A stretch of 64,000 nt of DNA from SAR86 cluster bacterium AG-313-D11 (GTDB lineage: Bacteria > Pseudomonadota > Gammaproteobacteria > Magnimaribacterales > D2472). The number at the start of each line of letters is the position of its first letter. Position 1 is the first letter of the stretch. Below, in pieces: positions 25,287 through 34,285 of this stretch. The notes below the pieces were generated by a model that saw nothing but the letters and a program-made list of their open reading frames with translations, had not been told where the DNA came from and did not search any database. The stretch covers positions 1 to 64,000 of the forward strand of contig QBVW01000007.1 of assembly GCA_003284215.1 (NCBI GenBank), written 5' to 3'. Position numbers and translations under genes: made by a program.

Positions 25287-25889
25287 ATGATGAAAAAATC
25301 TGAGCAAACAAAAGCCAAACTTGTTAACGCAGTTGTAAACCTCATTAATAAGGGTAAGAAAATTTCTGTATCAAGCATTTCCAAAGAATCCAAAACTGCT
25401 TACGGAACCTTTTACAGATACTTCAATAATCTTGATGAGATTCATGAGGCTGCAATTATTAACGTTGTCTTGGAGGTAGCTGAAAGTCTTGATAAACAGC
25501 TAGCAAAAGAATCATCAAATCTTTTTAAGATTTATTATGCTTGGTACGTTGCCATTGATTTGTATAAAGATACCTATACAGCTAACTGGCTTATTGATCA
25601 CCCTGCCAGCATTAATGAAGCATGGATTCTCACTCACCCTATTACCTTTGGCTGGTTGCAAGAAGCAATCAAGCAAAAAGAAGAGCTGGGATTAAATAAT
25701 GAAAATTTAAGACACTTTAAGATGGCTTCATCTTATATCCACTGGACCTATCAAAATGCTTTGCGAGAATTGCTTAGAGGTAGAAAAACAATTCATGTCT
25801 ATCTAGATTTAATGAATTCAATTAATTTTCTAGATCTACCCAAAAAAACTCATAAAAAATATCTTAAAAGAGTCGCTGACTCTCTTTAA
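25287..25889 (+). CDS. TetR-family transcriptional regulator
   Basis: The 200 residues begin with a basic helix-turn-helix domain: helices over residues 3-50 with SVSSISKESKTAYGTFYRYFNNLDEI, the classical TetR recognition helix ending in FYRYF. The C-terminal ligand-binding part is helical and not similar to a named subfamily. GAGG at 25274-25277 serves the ATG at 25287; a second ATG follows at once. The gene opens a plus-strand operon with the cyclase (18 bp apart), DUF481 and MscS genes, and faces the DUF560/giant-protein pair across a near-perfect palindrome. Control of both directions is inferred. Confidence 0.85.
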   Translation: MMKKSEQTKAKLVNAVVNLINKGKKISVSSISKESKTAYGTFYRYFNNLDEIHEAAIINVVLEVAESLDKQLAKESSNLFKIYYAWYVAIDLYKDTYTANWLIDHPASINEAWILTHPITFGWLQEAIKQKEELGLNNENLRHFKMASSYIHWTYQNALRELLRGRKTIHVYLDLMNSINFLDLPKKTHKKYLKRVADSL

Positions 25890-25907
25890 GCCTCACTAAA
25901 ACTTAGC

Positions 25908-28091
25908 GTGAAGAAAAATTTAAAGCAGCTATCTCGATACGGCCTTTTAATTTTTGCAATCTTGGTAAGTTTTTTACCGATCCTTAATCCTTTTCAAATT
26001 TTTAGCAGCCTACAAAATTATTCTTTTGATACCTTCCAAAGAATTTTACCAAGAGAGATCTACACTGAAGACCCTGTGATCATCATTGATATTGATGATC
26101 GTTCACTTACAGAAATTGGCCAGTGGCCCTGGCCTAGAAATCAATTAGCAAAATTAACAGATCAAGCTTATGCAGCAGCTGCATTAGGATTTGATATCGT
26201 CTTTGCTGAAGCAGACAGAACCAATCCTGAAAATTTCATTTTCAGCTACCCTCTTACCGAAGCATCAAAAAAAGAACTATCAAAATTACCGAGCAATGAT
26301 GAGCTTTTTGCTCAAGCCATCGTTAATCATGGAACCGTTGTTCTAGGTCAGGCTTTAAATAATAAAAATAACATTAAGCCTTACCAGGCTAAATATGGCT
26401 TGGTAACTCAAGGTGATAATCCCAAGCAATTTATTAGAAATTATCTGGGTGCACAAAATAATATCAAACTGCTGGATGACTCAGCTTCAGGAATTGGTTC
26501 AATGAGCATAGGTAATAATGATGCAATTGTTCGCCAATTACCTACCTTTGAAAGAATTGATGATCAATTGGTGCCTAGCCTTGCTCTGGAAATGACAAGA
26601 GTGGCTGTGGGAGCCTCAACTTTTCAGATTAAGTCCTCTAATGCCTCAAGCGAGGAAGCCTATGGCGCTCAAACAGGCATCAACAATATCAAATTGGGCC
26701 CTCTCACTATTCCAACAACACCTGAAGGAAATGTATGGGTTTACTTTGCCCCTACAAAAAATATTCCTACAGTCTCTGCAGGGGATGTGATCTCAGGATT
26801 AATACCGCCTGAATTTTTTGAGGGCAAGGTTGCACTTGTTGGAACATCTGCTGCCGGCCTGCTCGATCTTAGATCTACCCCTACAGAAAAAAATATTCCT
26901 GGGGTCACAATCATTGCTCAATTTATTCAGCAAATTTTTGCTAATGAATTTTTACAAAGGCCAGATTGGCTTTTTGGAGCGGAGTTCCTTGCAGGTCTTA
27001 TATTAGCTGTACTAATTACTCTAAGCATTCAAGCCCTAGGACCTATCGGTGGATTGAGTGTTTTGATCCTAGGTTCTGGCGGAATCACGGGTTCAAGTTA
27101 TTATTTTTTTAAATCAAAATTATTTTTAGTTGATCCAATCTCTCCTTTAATCATTGCATTGAGTGTTTATGTTGCCGTTACCTTTTTCAATTTTCTGTTT
27201 ACTGAGCTAGAACGAAGCAGAGTAAGAGGCGCCTTTGCACAATATCTTTCCCCAGAAATGGTTAATCGCTTGGCAGAATCTAGCGAATCATTGGTTCTTG
27301 GTGGAGAGAGAAAAGAAATGACCTTCCTGTTTTCAGATATTAGAGGTTTCACTAAAATTTCTGAACAATACAAGGATGATCCAGAAGCTTTAACACAGCT
27401 CATCAATCAATTACTCACGGTGTTATCTAATGCAATTTTAGAGCATGGTGGCACCATAGATAAATACATGGGTGATTGCATCATGGCATTTTGGAATGCA
27501 CCGACCGACCAAGAAGATCATCGTCAATTAGCTATTAAAGCAGCCCATACAATGAATGAGGCTTTAGATGAATTCAATCTTGAGACAGATGGAGGTTTAG
27601 ACTTTAAGCTTGAAATAGGAATTGGTATCAATTCTGGAAACTGCATTGTCGGCAACATGGGTTCTGATAAACGTTTTGATTATACCGTCCTCGGTGATGC
27701 TGTGAACTTAGCATCTAGACTTGAAAGTCAGTCATCTAATTATGGCTTACATATGATCGTAGGCGAAAATACTTACATACATGATTGTGATTTTACAATT
27801 ATAGAAATTGATAAAATTGCAGTTAAAGGAAAATCTTCTGCTGAAATAATTTATACCTGTTTTAAGCCAGAAATGAAATTTACAGCAGGGTTCTTACAAA
27901 AACATCAAACTTTCTTGAATGAATATAGAGCTCAAAACTGGGATAGTGCCAATTTATTAATCGATGAATTAATATCTTCCTCTGATGCGCTTGAACTATA
28001 CTACAAGCACATGAGAGCAAGAATTGCAGAATATATTTTAAACCCGCCAGCCATTGATTGGGAAGGAGTCTATATTGCTAAAAATAAGTAA
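25908..28091 (+). CDS. CHASE2-domain class III adenylate/guanylate cyclase
   Basis: A 727-residue inner-membrane sensor that makes a cyclic nucleotide. One N-terminal helix (about 11-28) is followed by a periplasmic CHASE2 domain (about 35-350, with DIDDRSLTEIGQWPWPR), three helices (about 355-430) and a cytoplasmic cyclase domain (about 465-650). Metal-site aspartates are D477 (FSDIRGFT) and D523 (YMGD). The base-selecting pair K519/T593 is of adenylate-cyclase type, and N600/R604 are the transition-state residues, so cAMP is the expected product. Start is GTG. CHASE2 senses an unknown extracytoplasmic cue; the giant FecR-domain protein nearby could be part of that cue. Confidence 0.92.
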   Translation: MKKNLKQLSRYGLLIFAILVSFLPILNPFQIFSSLQNYSFDTFQRILPREIYTEDPVIIIDIDDRSLTEIGQWPWPRNQLAKLTDQAYAAAALGFDIVFAEADRTNPENFIFSYPLTEASKKELSKLPSNDELFAQAIVNHGTVVLGQALNNKNNIKPYQAKYGLVTQGDNPKQFIRNYLGAQNNIKLLDDSASGIGSMSIGNNDAIVRQLPTFERIDDQLVPSLALEMTRVAVGASTFQIKSSNASSEEAYGAQTGINNIKLGPLTIPTTPEGNVWVYFAPTKNIPTVSAGDVISGLIPPEFFEGKVALVGTSAAGLLDLRSTPTEKNIPGVTIIAQFIQQIFANEFLQRPDWLFGAEFLAGLILAVLITLSIQALGPIGGLSVLILGSGGITGSSYYFFKSKLFLVDPISPLIIALSVYVAVTFFNFLFTELERSRVRGAFAQYLSPEMVNRLAESSESLVLGGERKEMTFLFSDIRGFTKISEQYKDDPEALTQLINQLLTVLSNAILEHGGTIDKYMGDCIMAFWNAPTDQEDHRQLAIKAAHTMNEALDEFNLETDGGLDFKLEIGIGINSGNCIVGNMGSDKRFDYTVLGDAVNLASRLESQSSNYGLHMIVGENTYIHDCDFTIIEIDKIAVKGKSSAEIIYTCFKPEMKFTAGFLQKHQTFLNEYRAQNWDSANLLIDELISSSDALELYYKHMRARIAEYILNPPAIDWEGVYIAKNK

Positions 28092-28830
28092 TTTTCAATA
28101 CCTCACAGTCTTTGTTATGTGCTTAAGCTCTTTTAATCTTATGAGCCAGGCCATAGTCAATATTGAAGATTTGAGACGCGAAGGTGAAGTTGGATTCTTT
28201 ACTAATATCAGCGCCAATCTCAATGCATCGCGAGGCAATAGAGATAGAGATTTCTACTCTGTTCAACTAAGGTTTGATAATAACTCTAAAGATACGGAAT
28301 CTTTTTTGATTCTCCAGCAAAGTGAACGTAAGTCAAATGATAAGCTGATGGATGAAGCAACCTTCATGCATGGCAGGTATATTTTAGTCGGTGAAGATGC
28401 TGTTAACTGGGAAGTTTTTATTCAATACAGTGAAAATCCTTTTAGAAATTATAAAAAAAGATCAGTTATCGGTGGCGGTCTTAGATATGAGCTATCAGAC
28501 TCAGCTCGCTTTGGAGCTGGTTTGCTCAATGAGGATGAGACCGATCTGAGTGGTCAATCTAAAACCACAGAGCGTTTCGGTTTTTATCTCCATAATTCTT
28601 TAGAGCTAGCAGAAAATATTGCCTTAAAACCTACAATATATTTTCAACCTAGCATTGATGATTTTGAGAATGACTATAAAGCAAGTATCATCTTAGCCTT
28701 AGATTTTAAAGTAAATGAAAATTTTAAGATAACGATGCAATATTCATCTTTTCATGACTCGGATCCACCCATGTTGGCTGAGAAAACAGATGAATCAATC
28801 TCAACCATGTTTTCATACAATTTAAATTAA
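28075..28830 (+). CDS. DUF481-like outer-membrane beta-barrel protein
   Basis: I chose TTG 28075, because GGAAGGAG lies 6 bases upstream and the protein then begins with a signal peptide (hydrophobic to about residue 20, Met-Ser-Gln-Ala). This start overlaps the cyclase gene by 17 bp and gives 251 residues. The mature part shows repeated amphipathic strands (for example FYSVQLRFDN, GFYLHNSLEL) and ends in FSYNLN, typical of a small outer-membrane barrel and similar in style to the DUF481/YdiY family. Its role in the operon between the cyclase and MscS is unknown; a channel or structural role is possible. Confidence 0.65.
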   Translation: MLKISNFQYLTVFVMCLSSFNLMSQAIVNIEDLRREGEVGFFTNISANLNASRGNRDRDFYSVQLRFDNNSKDTESFLILQQSERKSNDKLMDEATFMHGRYILVGEDAVNWEVFIQYSENPFRNYKKRSVIGGGLRYELSDSARFGAGLLNEDETDLSGQSKTTERFGFYLHNSLELAENIALKPTIYFQPSIDDFENDYKASIILALDFKVNENFKITMQYSSFHDSDPPMLAEKTDESISTMFSYNLN

Positions 28831-28832
28831 TT

Positions 28833-29999
28833 ATGGAAGGATTTATAGAAATTTTTACAAATGTCTGGGAAGAAGGCTTTTTAGGCATTGGTATAACAGA
28901 GATTATTGTCTCTATGTTGATATTTATAGCTGGAGCTATAAGTAGAGCCTTTTTTGTAGGCAGAGTTTTGAATTGGCTCGAAAAGCTTACTGAGCATACA
29001 GATTCTGAAGTGGACGATGTATTGCTTGAGTCACTCAAGAAGCCACTTGGATATATCCCCATGACGGTTGCTCTCTACTTTATTGCTGTTTACCTCCCTC
29101 TTTCAGGCATGGCAGATATTTTTGCTACTAATCTAGTCAAAGCCATGATTGCTTTTACAATATTTAGTGCATTATCAAATAGTATTGCTCCAATTTTTCA
29201 GGCTTTTACCTCAAGTGCTGTATTAACCAAATCCATGACCATGTGGCTTGAAAGAGCTGCGAGGATAATTATATGGATTATAGGTCTTGGTATTATTTTA
29301 GATATCTTTGGCATTCAAATTGGCCCACTGGTCGCTGGTCTTGGTTTATTCTCAGTCGCTGTTGCGCTTGGTGCTCAAGATTTATTTAAAAATCTAATCT
29401 CTGGATTATTGATCATTGGAGAAAATAGGTTTCAACCGGGCGATCGAATCGAGGTGCCGGGTTCACTTCATGGCATGGTTGAAGACATAGGTTTTAGATC
29501 AACCCTTATCAGAATGTTTGATACATCTCCCATGCTAGTTCCAAACAAAGATCTTTCAGATGTAAAAGTTATCAATCATGGCAACATGAAATATAGAAGA
29601 ATTAGCTGGTCATTAAATCTGATTTACTCTACTACCCAAGAACAATTAGCAAAAATTTGTGAAGAAATTACAAACTTTATTACCACCTCTGAAGAATTTA
29701 TAAATAATCCTGATCAAGAATCCTTCGCTCGAACTGAAGAACTAGCATCAAGCTCCATTGATGTGAGAGTGCTATGTTACACAGACCCAGTGGGCTTAAC
29801 AGATTTTTCTAAAATTAAGCAAAACCTAATTTTTGAAGTGATTAAAATCGTTAGAAATAATGGCTCTGAATTTGCCTACCCTTCAACTTCAGTCTATGTA
29901 GAAAATACAGATCCTTTGAATGTTGCAGACTACTCAACCGATGGCTTGCAAGAGAAAGATATCTCTCATCAGGCTGCGCCTGATAAGGGCGATGACTAA
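28833..29999 (+). CDS. Small-conductance mechanosensitive channel, MscS family
   Basis: The 388 residues contain four N-terminal helices, a pore-lining helix with the Gly/Ala pattern GLGLFSVAVALGAQDLFKNL (about 168-187), and the MscS beta domain with FQPGDRIEVPG and the downstream VPNKDLSDVKVINHG motif, followed by a C-terminal cytoplasmic domain. The product should open under membrane tension and release solutes on osmotic downshift. It starts 2 bp after the DUF481-like gene and overlaps the convergent cyclic-nucleotide-gated channel by 4 bp. There is no cyclic-nucleotide domain in this protein itself. Confidence 0.92.
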   Translation: MEGFIEIFTNVWEEGFLGIGITEIIVSMLIFIAGAISRAFFVGRVLNWLEKLTEHTDSEVDDVLLESLKKPLGYIPMTVALYFIAVYLPLSGMADIFATNLVKAMIAFTIFSALSNSIAPIFQAFTSSAVLTKSMTMWLERAARIIIWIIGLGIILDIFGIQIGPLVAGLGLFSVAVALGAQDLFKNLISGLLIIGENRFQPGDRIEVPGSLHGMVEDIGFRSTLIRMFDTSPMLVPNKDLSDVKVINHGNMKYRRISWSLNLIYSTTQEQLAKICEEITNFITTSEEFINNPDQESFARTEELASSSIDVRVLCYTDPVGLTDFSKIKQNLIFEVIKIVRNNGSEFAYPSTSVYVENTDPLNVADYSTDGLQEKDISHQAAPDKGDD

Positions 30000-31024
30000 T
30001 CTGCAGTTCTTTGCGAGACGCTAAGCTCTAATTCTTTGAACAGACCAGGGTGCTCTTCAGTAAGCTCTGCCAAGTCCAACTTTGTTAATTCAAGTAATTT
30101 TGTATCGTCAGCAGCGGTTATGGTTGCATTTCTTGGCGCATTGCCAAGTAAGCCCATTTCTCCAAAATAATCTCCTGCTACTAAATAGACCGGCTGATCA
30201 ATTTCTACTTTAACCTTTCCATATTCAATGATAAACATTGAATCAGCCTCCTCGCCCTTAGAGAAAATAGTCTCATGCTCACTTATCAAAACAACCTGTA
30301 GCTTTTCATTAATTTTTCCAACTGCTCCAATTGGAAGCTCTTGAAATAGCGGCACTGATGCAATAGCTTCAAAGCTCACGAGAAAATTCTTTTTTTGAAT
30401 CTCTTCATAGTAGGCAGATGCAAGAATGGCTGCAGGTAAGGCAAACATCCCTATCCCAACCAACATCGTAAAGCTTGCTAGCAGCTTACCAAGGTCTGTC
30501 ATAGGCACAACATCGCCATAACCCACAGTAGTTAAAGTCGCTATGCCCCACCACATGGTAGACGGAATGCTACCAAAAACCTCTGGCTGGACCGAGGATT
30601 CTAAAAAATATATAAATGTAGAAACTACCAATAAAATTGAAATCACCATGATTTGTGAACCTAGCAAGGCATTGCGTTGTTTAATGATTGTCTTAATAAG
30701 AGTATTGGTTGGTAAGAGAAACCTTGATTGACTAAAAATATCAAAAAGTCTAAATAATCTAAGGATTCTTAAATCATAGATGGAAAAAAATATTTGATTA
30801 ATAAGAACCAGTCCATCAATCGAAAGAAGAAACGAAAGTTTTCGTTCATTGAAAAGCCTTAAAATAAACTCAATTCCAAAAATACTTATTGAAATTAAAT
30901 ACGACACTTTAAATGCTGGTATTTCGAGCACAAAATAACCCGCACTAGAAACTATTTGATGCAAGATATTAATAGCAATCACTACTCCAAAAAACTTATT
31001 CAAGGTATCTAGTATTTTTTTCAT
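29996..31024 (-). CDS. Cyclic-nucleotide-gated potassium channel (MloK1-like)
   Basis: The 342 residues have the six-helix layout: an S4-like helix with R86, R89 and R92, a pore helix, the K+ selectivity filter TTVGYGD at 165-171, S6, and a C-terminal cyclic-nucleotide-binding domain (about 224-335). The phosphate-binding cassette is intact (FGEMGLLG from 287, Arg298, Ala300, Thr301). Length and order resemble MloK1 of Mesorhizobium, gated by cAMP. It lies tail-to-tail with the cyclase operon, so the nearby CHASE2 enzyme may supply its ligand; this coupling is inferred. No separate regulator is seen. Confidence 0.92.
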   Translation of the reverse strand: MKKILDTLNKFFGVVIAINILHQIVSSAGYFVLEIPAFKVSYLISISIFGIEFILRLFNERKLSFLLSIDGLVLINQIFFSIYDLRILRLFRLFDIFSQSRFLLPTNTLIKTIIKQRNALLGSQIMVISILLVVSTFIYFLESSVQPEVFGSIPSTMWWGIATLTTVGYGDVVPMTDLGKLLASFTMLVGIGMFALPAAILASAYYEEIQKKNFLVSFEAIASVPLFQELPIGAVGKINEKLQVVLISEHETIFSKGEEADSMFIIEYGKVKVEIDQPVYLVAGDYFGEMGLLGNAPRNATITAADDTKLLELTKLDLAELTEEHPGLFKELELSVSQRTAD

Positions 31025-31146
31025 TCAATAATTATAGCTTGAGTCTGTAATATGAAAAACTCAACGCTAGAATATTAATCATTATATGAAGGATTTATTT
31101 GGTAGGATGGTCATTGAAAAAAGGAATTTAAGGGTACATATTAAGC

Positions 31147-32913
31147 ATGTCTGATCAAACTATTCTTGCAACGACTTTGGCTGTTTTAATGGGTCTGCTC
31201 ATTTGGGGAAAATGGCGTTATGACGGGGTCACTCTGGTTTGCTTGGCTGCGCTAGTTTTATTTGGAGTTGTGCCTGCAGAAAGTGCCTTTACAGGGTTTG
31301 GACATCCTGCTGTGATAACCGTTGCGCTTGTTCTCTTGATCAGCAGAGGTTTACAAGAAGCAGGAATGGTAAGTTTGGCAGGAAACCTAATTTCTCGTCT
31401 TACTCTTTCAGAGAATCAATACATGGTTATGATCATGATTGTTGCAGCTTTCTTATCATCATTTATGAACAATATTGGAGCCATGGCTTTACTCCTTCCT
31501 ATTACACTATCGCTATGTCAAAAGATGGAATGGAATCCCTCAAAGTTTCTTATGCCTCTTGCCTTTGCAAGTATTCTGGGCGGTATGAACACTGTGATTG
31601 GAACACCTCCAAATATTATCATTGCTCAATATAGGCAAGAATATACAGGCGTTGCTTTTAGTTTCTTTGACTATTCATTTGTAGGATTGGCAGTAAGCGT
31701 ATTGGGTGTTTTGTTTATAGCATTAATAGGCTTTAGATTTGTGAAAGTTCGTGACAATACAAATGATCAAACTAGACTCATTGATTTAAAAAACTATCTT
31801 TTTGAAGTTACTGTCAAAGATGATAGTAAGGCTATCGGAATGCGTCTTTCTGAAATTAAAAAAATGTCTGGGCCTGAAACAGAAGTTCTTGGAGTTGTGA
31901 ACGAAACCGGAGGTGTTTCAAGAGTTTCAATGAGCAAAAAAATTCAACCTGGGCAAATCTTAGTTATTAAGACCTCCCCAGATGATATTTCTTCTATTCA
32001 AGAGGCGCTAGGGTTTGAGATCGCTGATGATCTTGTCACAGTCAAAGAATCAGATTTAGCTGAAATTGAGGTCATGGTCACAGCAGGTTCAAGACTGGTT
32101 GGTAGAAAACATGAATTTCTGAAAAGACTTGCCTCAGATGATCTTGCTCTGCTTGGATTATGGAGACAAGGTGCAAAATTCAGAACTAGGCTTGCTAGAG
32201 AAGCTTTTAAAATTGGAGATGTATTACTGCTAGGAGTCAGAACTATTGATGATGAGGGAGTCAAGGAGAGAATAAAACACTTAGGCCTTATGCCATTAAT
32301 GGAAAGAGATCTCCAAACAATTCCTAGTAGAAGTCGATTATTAAAAAGTTTAGTCTTTTTTGGTTTAGCAATTGGTCTAACTGCCTTCAATGTAATAGAC
32401 ATAGTTGTTGCGTTTTTATTATGCGTTATAGCTTTCATATCAATCAAAGTTTTAAATGGAAATCTTTATAGAAATATTGAATGGCCCGTTGTTGTAATGC
32501 TTGCTGCAATGATTCCAGTAGGACAAGCTTTAGAAACTTCTGGAATCTCATTAAATATTGCAAACTTTATATCTGCTAGCACCGAGGGTATGGCTTTACC
32601 TTGGTTAATCTTAATGGTGCTGGTTATTACAATGTTTGTTTCTGACATAGTAAATAATGCGGCTACAGCTGTAATCATGGCGCCGATTGCAGCCAATCTT
32701 GCTATTCAAGTTGGGCAACCGGTTGAACCCTTCCTTATGGCAGTTGCAGTTGGAGCAAGCTGTGCTTTTCTTTCTCCTATTGGGCACCAATGCAATACCT
32801 TGGTAATGGCTCCAGGAAATTATAAATTTGGAGATTATTGGCGTCTTGGTCTTCCGCTTGAATGCGTGATTGTGGCTATCTCAATTCCGATGATTTTATT
32901 TGTTTGGACTTAG
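31147..32913 (+). CDS. SLC13/DASS-family permease with two TrkA-C domains
   Basis: A 588-residue inner-membrane transporter. An N-terminal half of about six helices includes the conserved FMNNIGAMALLLPI segment, with a matching C-terminal half (FVSDIVNNAATAVIMAPI). Between them, at about residues 210-370, are two RCK/TrkA-C domains that usually bind regulatory ligands. Members move sulfate, dicarboxylates or other anions with Na+; the substrate here cannot be read from sequence. It follows a 122-bp gap without genes and is convergent with an alpha/beta hydrolase gene. Confidence 0.88.
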   Translation: MSDQTILATTLAVLMGLLIWGKWRYDGVTLVCLAALVLFGVVPAESAFTGFGHPAVITVALVLLISRGLQEAGMVSLAGNLISRLTLSENQYMVMIMIVAAFLSSFMNNIGAMALLLPITLSLCQKMEWNPSKFLMPLAFASILGGMNTVIGTPPNIIIAQYRQEYTGVAFSFFDYSFVGLAVSVLGVLFIALIGFRFVKVRDNTNDQTRLIDLKNYLFEVTVKDDSKAIGMRLSEIKKMSGPETEVLGVVNETGGVSRVSMSKKIQPGQILVIKTSPDDISSIQEALGFEIADDLVTVKESDLAEIEVMVTAGSRLVGRKHEFLKRLASDDLALLGLWRQGAKFRTRLAREAFKIGDVLLLGVRTIDDEGVKERIKHLGLMPLMERDLQTIPSRSRLLKSLVFFGLAIGLTAFNVIDIVVAFLLCVIAFISIKVLNGNLYRNIEWPVVVMLAAMIPVGQALETSGISLNIANFISASTEGMALPWLILMVLVITMFVSDIVNNAATAVIMAPIAANLAIQVGQPVEPFLMAVAVGASCAFLSPIGHQCNTLVMAPGNYKFGDYWRLGLPLECVIVAISIPMILFVWT

Positions 32914-32916
32914 GCG

Positions 32917-33645
32917 TTAAACAATCATTGAAATTAATCTGCTTAACTCCTCAGGATCTTCAAAAAATGAGAAATGTCCCACCTCATCCATTGTATAAGT
33001 CTCACTTGGCACAATATCAATAAAACTTTCTACAGCCTTTAAGTCAACTAACCTATCTTTGCTGCCAAGAATAATTGAAATGGGAATGTCCAAGTTTTTT
33101 ATATCATTTAAATCAAGCTCATAATTATTGCATGCATTTAAATCATCTAGCATCACTAGATCGTCAGCCTCAGAGAAAGCATTCCTCATGCCAAGAAGTC
33201 TTCTGTATAACCCATACTTAATAATGAAGTTTGCAGCATCCCCATTGCCTGCCTTAGCTTTTGCAAGCAAGGCATCAGCAACTCTTGTCGGATAGATGCT
33301 GTTCACTAGTATAAGTTCTTTAGCTGCAAAATTATGATTCAGCACCATATCAAGGGCAACAAGCCCTCCCATGCTATGACCACACAAAGAAAGATTTTTA
33401 AGATCATAGGCTTCTAGTGCATCTATTAAAAACTCACTATAAGATTCAATTTTATTACTTGAGGATCCCTTTGATTCTCCATGACCAGGAAGATCAATGA
33501 TCAAAGGCTTATTATATTCAGATTCAGATAATTGAATCGCTCTAACCAATCGATGATCCATGCCAGCACCTGCAATAAAGAGAATAGATTTCTTTGCCTG
33601 ATTGATAGACTCAAAATTATGAAAATATGTTTTTGAATTACTCAT
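32917..33645 (-). CDS. Alpha/beta-fold hydrolase
   Basis: The 242 residues show a typical small alpha/beta hydrolase: oxyanion region FIAGAGMDH, IDLPGHGES, the nucleophile elbow GHSMGG (Ser near residue 93), an Asp in ILGSKDRLVD and the catalytic His in EVGHFSFFEDP near the end. Substrate is unknown; esterases, lactonases and MenH-type enzymes share this layout. It is the first minus-strand gene downstream of tRNA-Val. Nothing about neighbours indicates a pathway. Confidence 0.85.
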   Translation of the reverse strand: MSNSKTYFHNFESINQAKKSILFIAGAGMDHRLVRAIQLSESEYNKPLIIDLPGHGESKGSSSNKIESYSEFLIDALEAYDLKNLSLCGHSMGGLVALDMVLNHNFAAKELILVNSIYPTRVADALLAKAKAGNGDAANFIIKYGLYRRLLGMRNAFSEADDLVMLDDLNACNNYELDLNDIKNLDIPISIILGSKDRLVDLKAVESFIDIVPSETYTMDEVGHFSFFEDPEELSRLISMIV

Positions 33646-33705
33646 TGGCTCAATCTATTTGAATTCGAAGCGATGATCAAGTGACATAAGATAAAACTTT
33701 AAATG

Positions 33706-33784
33706 TGGTAGACCCGAATGGACTCGAACCATCGACCTTCGCAATGTCAATGCGACGCTCTAACCAAAACTGAGCTACGGGTCT
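33706..33784 (-). tRNA. tRNA-Val (anticodon GAC)
   Basis: A cloverleaf is readable on the minus strand: acceptor AGACCCG pairing with CGGGTCT, D arm TAGCTCAG, anticodon stem TCGCA/TGCGA around the loop TTGACAT (anticodon GAC), and a T arm with GGTTCGAGTCC. A discriminator A and an encoded CCA end at 33706. GAC decodes GUC, valine. Confidence 0.95.
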
Positions 33785-33876
33785 AGAATATTTCGACATT
33801 ATACAGCTAGACAAATAATAAGATAAGTCTGAAATACGTTAGAGGGGGAGAATTTTTTGATCGGGGATAGAGAGTA

Positions 33877-34158
33877 TTACAAATCTTGCTCTGAATTATA
33901 TATATCAAAAAAATCTAATTTTAAATCAAGGAAGTTAGCATATTTTTTAAAATACTGAAGTGCAAAAACTCTGGCTGGAAATATTGAATAATCACCATGC
34001 TCTATACCCTTAATATAATTTACGTTTACGAATATTTCAGAGGCAACTTGAGATTCAGATAGAGAAAGTAACTTTCTGCGCTCTGCAAATACTTTTCCAA
34101 TCTTGCAGGTATGTGCTGATTTGAGGTTAGGCTGTGCTTCTATTGCGCTTGTTTGCAT
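33877..34158 (-). CDS. Small helix-turn-helix protein, RodZ N-terminus-like
   Basis: The 93 residues consist almost entirely of one HTH_25-like domain (about residues 18-85) of the type found at the N terminus of RodZ: FAERRKLLSLSESQVAS, YIKGIEHGDYSIFP and RVFALQYFKKYANFLDL. RodZ's transmembrane segment and periplasmic domain are missing, so this is either a stand-alone DNA- or MreB-binding protein or a remnant. The frame is intact. It lies between exonuclease I and tRNA-Val on the same strand, with about 127 bp of gene-free AT-rich sequence upstream. Confidence 0.7.
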   Translation of the reverse strand: MQTSAIEAQPNLKSAHTCKIGKVFAERRKLLSLSESQVASEIFVNVNYIKGIEHGDYSIFPARVFALQYFKKYANFLDLKLDFFDIYNSEQDL

Positions 34159-34285
34159 CTCTTAAAACTATTAATCAAAACGAACCTTACATTATACATA
34201 TAAATGATAAATTGTCATTTTTTATAATCAGTCAAAAGAGAAACCAGCTCTATGCTCTAAAAAAGATACAAAGCTAATGTTAAAT

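Noticed and set aside
31239-31634. 131-codon frame inside the SLC13 gene
   Set aside because: Shifted frame of an intact, well conserved transporter; its product is Cys/Ser-rich and unlike any known protein.
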